The notes below the pieces were generated by a model. The model had not been told where the DNA came from. It did not search any database and was given only the letters and a program-made list of their open reading frames with translations. A DNA stretch of 64,000 bases, taken from the NCBI GenBank assembly GCA_948567375.1, contig OX419757.1, positions 20,522,001 through 20,586,000 on the forward strand, written 5' to 3'. The position numbers were made by a program, and so were the translations under genes. How positions within the stretch are numbered: the first letter of the stretch is position 1; every line of letters begins with the position of its first letter. The DNA comes from Lunularia cruciata (lineage: Eukaryota; Streptophyta; Marchantiopsida; Lunulariales; Lunulariaceae). Shown in pieces: positions 1 through 11,876 of the stretch.

Positions 1-681
1 ATGCTCCAAAGGAGCATCTTGATTGTATCATATAGCAATGGAGACTCCTCCAAAGGAAGCTCCACCCTTGGATCAGATACATGGATTGGTGACCTGTAAG
101 CAAGCTTTGCACTTAGATTGGTTGCATGCATGAGTGACATGTGATTCTGATCCTATCTGGTGGGTCAAACCATCTTTGACCAAAAGGAATCTTTAGGGAA
201 TCTTCTTATAAGAATCTCCAAATTGCATGGGTGAGTTACTATTGGAAAGTTCTTGACAAGAAAAACCTATTGGAAGGCTAATATTTTTTGTGGGTTGGAG
301 GGGAGGGGGGAGGAGAATTTGCACATTTTTGAGACCTAATTCATTTGTTTAGGTATCCATAATTGGCTCTGAAGTTTCTAGGCTATTTTGGCTCCTGCCC
401 TATTAGTAGAAGTACTCTTTTGGTGACACCTCTATCTGAACTACCTAGCCTATCATGCATAACATCACTCCAGATGTTACCAAGCCATTTTCCACCTCAA
501 GATAGTATGTCTAGTTTTTGGTATTACAAATTCAAGCATTTTTTACTCTTGCTCTATTAGTAGAAATACTCTTTTGGTGACACCTCTATCTGATCTACCT
601 AGTCCATCATACATAAAATCCTTCCAAATGTTACCAAGCCAATTTTCAACTCTAGATATATGTTTAGCTATTGGTATTACA
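1..681 (-). repeat. Chromovirus LTR, inverted, cut by window edge
   Basis: The reverse complement of this stretch matches the LTRs at 14917-15663, 30689-31442 and 11877-12623. The LTR start (TGTAATACC on the minus strand) is at 681 and the LTR runs off the left edge of the window. It carries the two internal copies of the roughly 150 bp unit found in the long LTR form (on the plus strand near 385-540 and 545-681). It interrupts the plus-strand chromovirus remnant that begins at 687. It could be a solo LTR or the end of an element lying outside the window. Confidence 0.8.
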
Positions 682-686
682 CACAT

Positions 687-1662
687 AGTAAGTTCAAAAT
701 GTATCTAAGCATTAATAAATAAAATAGACATCATTAAAAAATAGGATGCTCCAAATGATCAAGCTTAACTTAAAAATTTATTGGGATTGATTGGGTTTTA
801 TCATCCATTTGTCAAGAACTTCTCCAAGGTTACACAACCCCTAACAACACTATGTGGCAAATGAAAGAAGTGGATGTGTGGAACCACGCAGGAATTGAAA
901 GATGTAGAACTACATGCACCAATCTTGAAATGATATGACCACACATGTCCAATCAAGCTAGCTACAAATGCATTAGTTGTTGCAATAGGAGAAATCCTAC
1001 AACAAGAATGGAGTGACAAATGATACACATTTGCATATTTCTTTAAAACTATTACTAGTAGAGCATAATAATCACACCACAAAATAAGAAAAGTTGACTA
1101 TTGTCTTTGTGACCAAGCATTGGAAGGCTATCTTGGTAAGAGGGCATTTATATTAGAGATAGACCAAAAACCATTAGTCTACCTCAAGACATAGAAACAT
1201 CTATCACATAAATAGATTTGTTGGGTAAAGTGGAGACCATGGTTCAACATGACGATCACAAATATGGAGTGTAAGAAGAAACTTGAAAATGCCTTCACCT
1301 GGATGCCTATGGTTGTAGAGTTCAAGATGAATCCGAATTTGTAGCCAAAGATTCTTGCTATTCCAAAGATTGACCCACAAATTATAGAAGCTCAATCATT
1401 TAAAGAGTTAACAAGTACAAAAGGATTCACCTTTCATGATGGCAAGTTATGGATCTTGGATGCTCCAAATCTAAGAACCACCATTCTAGCATAATGTCAT
1501 GATTTTGTTATTTTTAATCATGTTGGAGTGGACAAGACCTTAGATGAAATCAAACAAAAGTACTACTGGCCCAAGATAAGCAATTATGTGATGGAATATG
1601 TTCAAAGCTGCCTACTCTATCAACAAAATAAAACCTCTAATTAGGCTCCTATAGGTTTCATT
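687..1662 (+). pseudogene. Chromovirus pol remnant: RT end, RNase H, start of integrase
   Basis: Aligns by eye with 18620-19457 plus 29374-29550 of the better chromovirus. It contains the RT connection region (FVKNFSKV-like), the RNase H region ending in a DHKPLVYLK-like motif near 1160-1190, and the integrase zinc-binding start near 1480-1640. It is full of stops and frameshifts, so no function remains. It is continued downstream at 10883-11876 and 12624-12735, beyond the 9.2 kb element inserted at 1663. Confidence 0.8.
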
Positions 1663-2110
1663 TTTCATGCCATTTGTAGTGTTGCACCTAGATTGCTTAG
1701 ACTCTAAAGTAGTTTTGTTGGTAGTCAGGAGTATTTTGGTAATTACTCATAGGTTACTTGTTGACGGTCAGATTTTATGTTTGGGGGTACTAACTACATG
1801 GTGAGGCCCACCGTCACTTGCATCATTTGCATTGTTGGGTGTGTTATAAGCGGATTGTTAGGGTTGGGAACCTAGCTTGAGTCCAAGGGGTATACTTTCA
1901 AAGTGCAGCTCCAAAGAGCTCATTTCTCTAATGTTGAGCTTTTGAGTTTTTGGCTATGGTGGATAGAGACCGACGAGCGTCATTTGGATTCTCTTAGCTA
2001 GAGTGGATGTGGCTTCACTATAATCAATGCCTAGTTGTTTTCAGATTATTGAGTGACAGATCAAATATTGATCAGATTGAGTGTGATTCAAGTTGTGTAA
2101 AAAAATTGAT
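1663..2110 (+). repeat. L repeat (5' terminal), copy 1
   Basis: 448 bp, repeated at 10331-10775 and matching the reverse complement of 19565-20012 and 28926-29373. It starts at the outer end of the element and runs directly into the leader. No R segment lies upstream or between L and the leader, unlike a normal LTR. Confidence 0.85.
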
Positions 2111-3290
2111 TACATCATAGAAGTGAGGTTAGTGGGAAATTGGATGCAAGAATTGAGAGTGTTGTTGGTATCTCCAAGACTTGCTAATCATTGGTAGTTT
2201 GATCAGAGTTCAGGTTTTCCCTAGTAGGCAGAAGCTCATTCTATTGATGCAAATTTGGCAGTGAGGTACACGATGTGCGGAAGTAATTGCCAAATTTCAA
2301 GCAAAAGAAGCAATTTTTGAGCAATGGTTGTGGTTTTGAACTCAAGAGGTGAAAGCAGGACCAATCTGGTGCGAGTTGGGCTTAGAAAGTGAAATTGAAG
2401 GTGGAGTTGGGAACCCACTCCCATGAATTTGTGATTTGGAGAAAATCATCTTTTCAATTTGGCTAGAGTGAAGAGTTAGTGGAGGATTTGGCAGTTGGCC
2501 AACTTTAGAGATTTATGTCAGAGTTTTGTTGGAGTTTATGTCAAATTTTGGCCAGATTTGGAGGAGTTTTGCCAAATTTGGAGAGGGTTCAAAGTGACAA
2601 GAAGAAGGGCCTCTTGTGTTTAGAGGCTTTGAAGCATAGGGCTGTGAGCTATGAGAGGGTAGGAATGCAAGCTTACTAATGTGAGACTAGCTAATTGGAA
2701 TAGATTTTGGTCATTGTTTGGCAAAATCTCCTCATCATGCTAGTTTATGCACAATAAGGTTTTTTTGGTTCTTTGGTTCCTAGACAAGTGCCCTAACCAA
2801 CAAGTCCACCTTCACTTGTTGTCATAGTGATTGTTCCACTATTTTTTATAGACCGGTAGCTTTGGCTAGAAGAGATAGTTTGATCCCATTCTTGGTGATT
2901 TTAGTAGCTTAAGAAATAGATAACTCATATTATGTCAAATACCAAATGGTGGCAAAATCAGTCCAATGTTGATTTATGAGATGGAGTGTTTTCATTTAGA
3001 TTTTTTATGATTGGACCCTCTCCATTCTCTATTTCTTGTTTGTGCACCATGTTTGTGTGAGATGCCCTAACTTTAGAGCGTTAGTGCTCTTGATAGTGAG
3101 ATTGGGGTGATGACCAATCAGACTACCTATGTTTCTCTCCGATGAGGCAAGAAGTGATGACCTATAGACCTTGAGAGTGCATGATGTGATAACAGGTTAT
3201 AGGTTGCCTTTTCTCCTAGTGTAGTTGTTGTAGTTAGAGCTACATTAGTTGGTGATGTTCAATTGGTGGTGTTGGCACTTGGAGGTGTTG
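2111..3290 (+). other. Untranslated leader of copy 1
   Basis: About 1.2 kb without a recognisable gene, related to the leader of copy 2 (27636-28925, minus strand). It includes a stretch of TTTGG/GGAG-rich short repeats near 2500-2600 that matches 28390-28505 of copy 2. No canonical tRNA primer site (TGG...) is visible at the L/leader boundary. Confidence 0.6.
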
Positions 3291-6290
3291 GCATTTGGTG
3301 GGGGTACTTGCGGTGGTTCTGATTGTGGATTGCAATTCTTGGTTACTTTTTCATGACAAAGTTCTTTGGGGATTTTGGAGAAAATAGCACTATTATACAC
3401 AATGGGTTTACGTGGAGTGGTGGTTGATATTAGCCTATATCTTAGGTCCTAGTAAGGGAGGAGATTGACTCTATGTTGGAGTTTGGCACAAGAGCTGATT
3501 TAGTTGAGAGTGCACTTGGTGTGTTTGCACAATTGTTGTAGGACATGGATGAGATTTATGGGGCCTCCAAAGGTCCCAAGTATTACTCTAGTATAGTGGG
3601 CACCATTGAGTTGGATGACTTCATCCAAGAGTTTGATAGTTAGTATGATTTGTAGTATATGCGGAATGCAACTTTGTTCACACCTTTCATGGCTTGGAAG
3701 TGGTTGTTTCAGCATTTAGAGGGTTCACCAATGAACAACTACCATGAGTTTAGGAGAGCTCACTTGGAAGAGTTTGAGCTAGGGAGATAATATTGATCTC
3801 CAAACTATATCTCCATTACTTCAAGCTTAGTTTCTAGGGGTAGATTGGTTGTACCCATGAGTTATAGCTCTAGTAGCATTGGTGGATCTCTTGGAGATGG
3901 TGCTACTATGAGTGGAGGTACTACCTACAAGAGGTGGTGTAGTATCAGAGTTTAACCCCATGGTGGAGTTCTTCCAATGTTTGAGGTAGAACTACCAAGG
4001 AGTGTGGACTAACAAGCTGAGGAGCTTGTAGGAGTTCCAACAAAAGGCTAAAGAGAGTCTACACAAGGCATACACTCGCATGAGACTGCTAATCAATTTT
4101 ACTCAAGGAATTATTGAAGCCCAAGCAGTCCAATTTTGGTATGGGATATTGGATAAGGAGTTGTGGCATAGAGCTTGTGATGCTATATTGCTACATGCTA
4201 CTTTGCCTACTTTGGCAGTGGTCTTTGGTTTGGCTGAGCGTATTGAGCTCAACATGGTAGAGGAGAGAGTGATGACATCTAGATTTGGTAGGGAGACCTC
4301 ATCCAGAGTTGTTACTTCTTCCAAAGTGCAATAGAGTAGCACCATGCCATGTTAGTTTCCAAGGATAGGGTGGATAGCCTAGATCATATGGAGTGAGTGG
4401 AAGGCCTAGTGTGGCCAGACCCTTACCTTCATTTTTGGGTCAATAGTAGCCAATGAGTAGTGGTGTTGCTTGTTGGACTTATGGTGGACTTCATAATAGG
4501 AGAGAGTGCACTCAGGGTAGTGGACTTGATACCTCTAGTGCATCACAACCAACACAGAGACAGTGTGAGCAGTGCCACAGATTTGGTCACACTAGTAATT
4601 GATGCTTTGACTTACACCCAAAGTTATGGAGTGGTAGAGCTGCTATGGTAGGTGGTGGAGGAGCTCTAGGTCATGGAGGACAAGGTGGTAATAGAGGATC
4701 CACACCTAGTAGAGATGCAATACTTGCTCTTACTTCTGATACAGCCATGGCTACTCAGATTAAGTAGTTGGAGTAGAGATTGGCTACCATGGCCATAGCT
4801 CAAAGGAGATCAGATTTGGGTGCTAAGGCTTTCACCTCATATGCAGGTGATAGAGACATCTTAGACTTCATGTGTAGAGCAACACAAGTGGATGCATTTT
4901 CCATAGTAACTAGGAGTGCAATATGAGCTCTAGAGCCTAGAGGAGCATTATTGGAGTTGGACTTATAGAGAAGAGAGGCTAGTAGATAGGTCAAACTCCC
5001 CAGTCTTTTACACTCTTTGAGGCACTACAGATGACATCCATGGCTCTTAGACATCCTATTGCAAGTGTGGTTGGTGGTGATGGGGTGCATGATGGACTAC
5101 CTATCAGTTAGACAACTACTACTACATAGACTAAGTCTAGCACAATGTTGGATGCGGCTCAACTGATTATGCACTTTCCATTATTCTTAGCCAATGACAC
5201 GTATACATTGGAAGTTGACCCAACCCTAGTGTTTTGGTTGGCTGCCATGCTTTGTGATAGCAAGGATGAAGTGGTTCATACTACTAGATCAGAGGTGGTC
5301 AATAGTAGATTTGACTTGGTTGAGGAGCACGGGATCTGTTTAGCGACCAATGGTTTATGGCAGGTAGCAATGACTAAATTAGAGAGTTACCAACTAGACT
5401 GACCTTTGAGCAAGCATGGTTTACACCTAGAGTTGTCTTATTGGATAGCCAGAGGGAGATTTTTGTTTGATGGGACCTTCAAGGAAGGTCTATACACCAC
5501 AGAGGGTCTTACTAGACTTTGGTGTGCAACCTTTTATGTTGGAGAAGGTTGCAATTGTCGGTTTGGAGTTACAAAAGACCAATGTAGAGAGGTATCAATT
5601 TCAGATCCAGATATTTCTAGGTGGTGGTTTTACATACTAAATCACATGTGGAGAGCTTGTTGTTCAAATTCAGCCCAATCATCCGACTGATAGCTCTTTG
5701 GTGAGAGCTCAAGCCATTATGACAATGGTTGAGTCATATGATGTGTTACTTGGGGGAGCAATGTTATATCCCATGGGTTTTAATATTGACTATTGAGAGG
5801 AGAAAACCTCCTATAGACAAGGTTGACAATCAGGTAAGGGATGGGTATATCACCTACCTATACACTTTAGTAGTGGTAGTCTTGGCTCACTACAATCCGA
5901 GACCATGGCAATATCAATTTAAGCTTTCAGTGGTTTTGTTACTTGGCCTGGTGATTTATTGGAGGGGAACGCCCATGTAGAGGATACTCCAATACCAAAA
6001 GAGATCACTTGGATTTGGAGTACAATAGGATTGTCCCATACACCTTGGATGTTCCTTTGTGGAGTTCAGAGGAGGCATTGCAGCAACATGTAGATTAATT
6101 GGTGCGATAGGCTTGGAATGGAGCTTGTGTACCACTAGGCGACCAATGTGAGGATGAGCTTCTTGAGTAGATTACCTTGACACCCTTGGATACCACACTC
6201 ATTGCTTGGTATTATCCCGTAGAGAGAGTATGTCTATTGGAGTTATTTGGTGGGATTAATATTAGACTAGATGCAATATTACAAGTGGGT
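3290..6290 (+). pseudogene. Decayed gag-protease region, copy 1
   Basis: Corresponds to the N-terminal 1000 residues of the copy 2 polyprotein. Recognisable pieces are the Gag core around 3940-4330 (reading RLLINFTQG and VVFGLAERIELNMVEERV), two zinc knuckles around 4465-4610 and the retropepsin region around 5440-5800. Premature TAG, TGA and TAA codons are scattered throughout and there are several frameshifts, so this is a pseudogene. Many stops sit where copy 2 has CAG, CAA or CGA codons. Confidence 0.75.
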
Positions 6291-7180
6291 ATATGAGTAC
6301 AGAGGTACTTGTATGTAGAGAGAGATGAGACTGCTAGGCAAGTCTTTTTACATCATGTGGGACACTTTGCCTATTGGTATCCTAACTTATTACCAATATC
6401 AACATTCAAGGGTTAGCAAAAGATATTTCCTTGCTACGGGTGTACGATTTGGAGAGACATGGTCTTGTTCATTTGGTGATTTTTGGATGGCCATTTTAGG
6501 GACATACACACATTGGCTAAGGTTAAGGTCTTCAAGATCTTCATTTTGGTGTGTTTTGGGAGATTTTATAGATACTTTGATATCTTTAGGTTCATCATTT
6601 TGTTTCTCTACCTTACATTTTGGAGAATGTCCCTTTGATGGGTGATTCTTGCACTAGGGTGGTGGCAAGCACACATCATGGCCATTCTTGGATGGGACTT
6701 GCTGTGTTGTTGGACGTAGCAAGAGTGAAATCATAAGCTTATCATCTTCATTTTAGGTGGATGAACCTCTTACCTAGAGATATATACAATACGCTTATGA
6801 TGGGATTCAACAACTAGACCACATCATTGTTGATGATATCTTGGATGTTGGACGTCAATCTCAGATAGTGATAATGGTTGATAGGTCATCTATGGCAATG
6901 GTGAACCTAGTTGCATAGCCATGAGCTGCTTTTCTCACACTTATGAGTTTCTTAGGCTCTTATGATTTTTGAGAGGGAGGTCCTAGACTGGTTTGGGACT
7001 CACAGTTATAGTAGTTGGTGGAGCCCAATGCCAATGAGAGAGAGAAGGTGATGGATTTTTGCATAGGTATTACCATTGTTCCAATAGTATGAGAAGTATC
7101 CAGACATCAAGTGCTAGGTCAAGCTATGGACCTCAACTGTTTGACTTGGATTGTAAGCCTTGGTTTGGTAGAGTAACATA
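6215..7180 (+). pseudogene. Decayed C5 DNA methyltransferase domain, copy 1
   Basis: Motif I is readable at about 6230-6285 (LELFGGIN). Motif IV is near 6485-6515, but the catalytic Cys-Gln has changed to Phe-stop (TGG CCA TTT TAG). Motif VIII remnants lie near 6735-6770, and motifs IX/X near 7030-7170 (VLGQAMDLNCLTWIVSLG at about 7110-7165). It lies in the same place as in copy 2, between protease and RT, so the methyltransferase was present before the two copies split. It is inactive as read. Confidence 0.75.
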
Positions 7181-7539
7181 GGATGCGTTTGATAGTCATC
7201 ACCACTCGGACACTTGTGAGCTTTGTGCCAATTAAGATGATTCAAGAACATGTTGGGGGTGTAGACCGAGTGGGTAGGGTATTCTTGGGACATAGCCAAT
7301 GGCTACTAAGGAGAGTGGTCTACTTGGAGTCTATCCAAGTGAGCATGATCTACTTGGATTACACCCTTGGTCTACTTGAGATGCAACTAGCTAGAAGATG
7401 TATGGAGCTTGCAACCAAAGTGGAGGGAATTTTTCACACTAAGGTTGGGACCTCTAGTAATTGGACTACTAGAGGTCACTACTACTCCCAAGGGACCAGT
7501 GTAGCAGCCAGTCAATATGTCTTCCACTCCTATGATAGT

Positions 7540-9150
7540 TATAGAGGATACTTGGGAGCCAAATTTGGGACCCAAGCGTATAGGAGAGGAAAGATGGAGG
7601 TTCTTGAGGAGCTATATATTTTGCATTAAGTATGAAGGATTTGGGTGCTTTGAAAGGACATGGTATTCAGTTTAAGCTGACTAGCAATACACCAATTTTT
7701 TGATATCCCTATCGATATAGTGACATGGAGAGAGCATTAAATTAGGGCCGGAGTAGTGAATTTTTTGAGGCTGGTTTGGTGGAGATTTCACATGGAGAGT
7801 ATGCATCAGCTATATTGATGCTAGCCAAGAAGGATATGCATGGTAGCTACATAGATAGGCGGATGTGTGGAGATTACTATCCTATCAATTGATAAACTAA
7901 GGCTGATCAATATGCCATGCCTACACCAGAGGAGATCTTTGATGCAACTGGGCATGCAAAGGTCTTCAACACTTTGGATCTTTGAGCAAGATATCATCAG
8001 TTTTCAATCAAGGAGGAAGATAAGTCCAAGACAACATTTTGGGCTATTGATCCTCATGGCAAGGATGTGTTATATAAGTAGAGTTTCTTACCATTTGGAT
8101 TAAAGAACACTCCTACCAAGTTCTAGAGGGTCATGGACACAATCCTAGCTGGATTGGGTTTTGCTTAGTGCTATATTGATGACATTTTGGTCTATAGCAC
8201 TATTGTGGAGGAGCATGAGAGACATTTATTGGAGGTGTTTGAGAGGTCTCATGGACTCAAATTACATCTTGGGAAGTGTAGGTTCTTCCACAAGCAAGTT
8301 GAGTATTTGGGTCACAATATCTACCCTAAAGGACTTGGTGTTCAATAGACCAAGGTGGAGACTATTGGCCTACAAATGTGAGTAGAGTGCAAGCATTCCT
8401 TGGGTTGGTGAAATTTTATTGCCGCTATGTTAGAGGATTTAGTACCATTGCCAAGGCCTTGACAAAGCTGACCAAGCTTACACAAGAGTGGTGTTGGGGA
8501 GATGAGCATAAGAGAGCTTTTGTAGAGCTGAAGGAGAGGTTGACATCTGCTCTTATTTTGAGGAGACTGATCAAAGGACAACCATTTCAAGTTCACATTG
8601 ATTAGAGTATGTTGAGGCTTGGAGCAATGCTCACCCAACATGATGATGAGGGGAAGGAGTTTGTGGTAGCCTATGCTAGTTGCTCCAACAATTCAATGGA
8701 AGCAAATTATAGTTCATATGAGGGAGAGTGCTTGGCAGTAGTATGGACAATAACACATTTTCAACATTACTTATTTGGTAACTCCTTTGCTCTTATCATT
8801 GATCATTAGCCATTAAAGTGGTTGATGGAGTCCAACAAGCTTTCAAGGAAGCTTGCATGATGGGCCCTAATTTTACAAGAGTTTGATTTCAAGGTTATTC
8901 ACAGACTTGGAGTGGTGAACCGTGATGTAGATGGGTTGAGTAGAAACCCATGTCCTAGCCAACAGGATCAGACTAAAGCACGTTGGCATGGTGAGATAGA
9001 TGAGGAGATGGTGCCAAGTTTGCATGCATATGTCTTTCTTTGTATAATTTTTGAGGCTTTGATGGTATCTCTCACAGTGCATACAAGAGGAGTTATTGAG
9101 GTCACAGATCCAAAGAGTGGAGACAGTGGTATAGTTCATCAAGACATTCA
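7540..9150 (+). pseudogene. Decayed RT and RNase H, copy 1
   Basis: RT remnants include CYIDDILVYS-like coding at about 8168-8200 (with a stop just before it) and HTIYP-like coding at about 8310-8340. RNase H remnants at about 8590-8850 include the YEGECLAVVW and IIDH motifs. The region corresponds to 21760-23360 of copy 2. Frameshifts and numerous TAG/TGA codons make it non-functional. Confidence 0.8.
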
Positions 9151-9720
9151 TGAAGGGACAACTTACTCATTCCTAGATTGGGTTCTCGGTCATTTTGGTG
9201 CACCAATTGAGGTTTTGATTGATCAGGGTATAAAGTTCTTGGGGGAGTTTCAGGTCTTGTGTGACAAGGCTTTGATTGATCATCATACTACCTCTTGAGA
9301 TTACCCTAAGGTAGAGGGCTTAGCAAAGAAAGTGGTCTAGACAATGAAGAGAGGATTGCAAAAGTATGGTTTGTAGAGAGGCTACTTGGGAGATTAGGAT
9401 CTCCAATTACCTTGGTTGGCCATTGGCTATTGGTTCAGTTGGCAAGCCTCCTTAGCATCCTTCTCTCCTTACTTTCTACTCTATGGATGAGATCTGGATT
9501 TACCTACAGCCATATATCAAGATGCTATTGTAATTTTGGACTTGGATGATCCAGATGTATGGATGAGTGCATGTTCTCAACAGGCAAAGATCTTTCAAAG
9601 AGTGATGCTGATGGCCTTTAAGGACTTGGTGATTGCTCAACATAAGGATACCTTATGCAATGCTACTATTCAAGGAGGAGGTCATCTAGGTGAATATGTA
9701 TATCTATAGCAAACAACACC
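9150..9720 (+). pseudogene. Truncated DDE integrase core, copy 1
   Basis: Starts abruptly at the GTTYSFLDWVLGHFGAP-like stretch near 9155. The zinc-binding H2C2 module and the first catalytic Asp region present in copy 2 are missing, a deletion of roughly 520 bp. The second Asp context (IDQGIKFLG, near 9215-9245) and the downstream region survive, with stops. Confidence 0.75.
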
Positions 9721-9754
9721 AACAATACTTGATTTTTCTATAGGCCGCACTATC

Positions 9755-10060
9755 TTGAGAGTGCACGAGGTTTTGTCATTTGGAGTCCTTGTGTTGGAAG
9801 GATGTAATGGTGTTGTTTGGAAGGATGATGTGCGCAATTATGCGCCATGCCACATCCCAAACATTGATGGTACTATGGACTCAAGCTTGACACTTGTTTG
9901 TGGACGCTGGCGGTGTATGTTTTGCGGCTCTTTTGGTGGAGCTACTACTATGTTAGTGTGTGATAGCTGTTCAAGAGGATGGCATATAGCATGTATGACT
10001 CCTCTCCTCATGTTGGTTCCTCAAGAACAATGGTTATGTCCTTGATGTACTTGAACTATA
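9755..10060 (+). pseudogene. Integrase C-terminal region with PHD finger, copy 1
   Basis: An open stretch of 96 codons that matches the C-terminus of copy 2. The PHD zinc ligands can all be read: CMFC, CDSC, the His of GWH, the following Cys (IAC), and CP-stop-C, where a TGA replaces one codon of the last CPxC pair. The rest of this copy is far more decayed, so the survival of this segment is notable, though chance is possible. The element ends downstream with R-L-R. Confidence 0.8.
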
Positions 10061-10221
10061 GCTAGTTCATCCCTTATATAGTATAGATTGTAGACATGTG
10101 ACTACCGATGGGGCTCAATAGTACTCGATCTCCTGATCTTTTGTCCATTATAGGGTATACCATATACTTGGAGTAGATGGCTATCTAGAGTTAGAGGGCT
10201 CTAACCACCAGTTAGGGGGCA

Positions 10222-10328
10222 ATTGTGGCACTTTAGATTCCATGTATGACTTATGTATGAGTTGTGCTTTTATAGTGTGTTATGTTGACAGTAATGTATG
10301 TTATGTAGCAATGTATATACACATGACA
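10222..10328 (+). repeat. R repeat, internal copy (R1), copy 1
   Basis: 107 bp, repeated at 10776-10882. It is directly preceded by a G-rich run (TTAGGGGGCA, 10212-10221) resembling a polypurine tract. It ends in ACATGACA and is followed after 2 bp by the L repeat (TATCATGCC). Confidence 0.85.
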
Positions 10329-10330
10329 AC

Positions 10331-10775
10331 TATCATGCCATTTGTAGCATTGCACCTAGATTACTCAGACTTTGGAGTAGTAATGTTGGTAGTCAAGGGT
10401 ATTTTGGTATTACTCATAGGCTATGTATCGACGGTCAGATTTTGTGTTTAGGGTACTAACTACATGGAGGAACACACCATCACTTTCACCGTTTGCACTA
10501 TTTGGTGTGCCATCAGCAAGACCGTTAGGGTTGGAGACCTAGCTCGAGTCTAGGGGCTATACTTCTGAAGTGCAGCTCTAGAGAGCTCACTTCTTTGATG
10601 TTGAGCCTTTGAATTCTTGGCTATGGTGGACAGAGGCCGACAAACATCACCTGGATTCTCTTAGCTAGTGGGTGTGTCTTGATTGTAATTAGTGCTTAGT
10701 TGTTGGTAGATTATTGAGTGACAGATCAAGTACTAATCTGATTGAGTGTGATTTGAGTTGTGTAAACAATTGATT
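10331..10775 (+). repeat. L repeat, internal copy (L2), copy 1
   Basis: About 445 bp direct repeat of 1663-2110. It lies between the two R repeats, giving the R-L-R order at the 3' end of the element. Confidence 0.85.
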
Positions 10776-10882
10776 CTTGTGGCACTTTAGAATCCATGTA
10801 TGATTTATGTGTGAGTTGTGCTTCTATAATATGTGATGTTGACAATAATTTATGTTGTATAGTGATGTATATACACATGACA
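10776..10882 (+). repeat. R repeat, 3' terminal copy (R2), copy 1
   Basis: 107 bp, same length as the internal copy at 10222-10328 and the two R copies of the minus-strand element. It forms the outer 3' end of the element and is followed by chromovirus integrase sequence. Confidence 0.85.
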
Positions 10883-11876
10883 CCTTCAACTCCTCCCTAC
10901 TCCTACACAATGTTGGAGTAGGTCAACATGGATTTGGTTTGTGAATTGCCTACTACCATCTCAAGTTTTGAATCCATTGTAGTCTTTGTAGATTGACTCA
11001 ACAAAATGTGTGTTTTATGAGCAAGGATGTGACTGAACTACAATGAGCTTATTTGTACTTGGCTATGGTCTTTTCTCACCATGGATTGTCTTTAGTACTT
11101 ATCACCAATCAAGGCACTCAATTTACTAGTTTGTTTTGGAAAACATTCTATTGCATCTTCAAAACTAAACTTGCCATGTCCATAGTATACCATCTACAAA
11201 CCAATGTAAAAATAGAGTAGGCCAATTGCACTATCAAGAACATGCTCCAAAGCTTCATCTTATAGGAGCAAGAAAGGTGAAACACATTACTTCCATTGGT
11301 AGAATTTTCTTACAATAATTCATTGAATGCATCTACATAGATCACACTGTTCTTACTCATGTATGCAAAACACCTTTGAGCTTTGTAAAGATCTTCTCAA
11401 TGGCTCTAAAAGTCAATGCTTTCAACACTTTTATTTCTAGAATCCAACAAGGTGTGACAAATGCCAAGCACAGGTTGTAGATAGCCTAAAATTGGAAAAA
11501 AATATACAAATGCACATTGCAAGCACATGGAATTCAATGTCAAGGATCAAGTGTGGTTTTTTGCAACCAACCTTATGCTAGTTGGCCCTTGTAAGCTCAT
11601 AACTTGTTTTATTTGCCCTTTTCCCATCATCAATCAAATTGAAGCAACGGCCCATCACCTCTAACTATCGTCACATGAAGAGCCAACTAGTGTTCTATGT
11701 TTCCTTACTACATAGATATGCATCCCAACTTCCCATGTTATTTCCATAAAAAAGCTCAACCTTATCCAACACTCTATCATGGTATGGAGAAATGCAAAGT
11801 AAAATGTATTCTCCAAAAATGTATTTGTAGTACCCGCCATCTGCATGTGAAATATCTTGTACATTGAAAAGAGTTA
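10883..11876 (+). pseudogene. Chromovirus integrase/chromodomain remnant
   Basis: Continuation of the old chromovirus after the 9.2 kb insertion. The integrase core start reads MDLVCELP near 10928, followed by a FVD-stop-LNKM stretch. The rest of integrase follows, and the region before the chromodomain reaches 11876. It aligns with 29560-30540 of the better chromovirus. It is frameshifted and carries stops. The chromodomain itself is split by a solo LTR, and its last part is at 12624-12735. Confidence 0.8.

Larger units (their letters stand above)
1663..10882 (+). mobile_element. Decayed methyltransferase/PHD Ty3-gypsy-type retrotransposon, copy 1
   Basis: Full-length but heavily mutated copy of the family whose better copy is 19458-29373. 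Order on the plus strand: L repeat, non-coding leader, gag, protease, C5 methyltransferase, RT, RNase H, integrase, PHD finger, R, L, R. It lies in the integrase gene of an old chromovirus. Its ends are TTTCATGCC at 1663 (TGTCATGCC in copy 2) and CATGACA ending at 10882. The flanks show a mutated 4-bp target duplication (CATT at 1659-1662, CCTT at 10883-10886). About 520 bp of the integrase N-terminal region is deleted near 9150. Many codons have become TAG or TGA. Confidence 0.85.
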
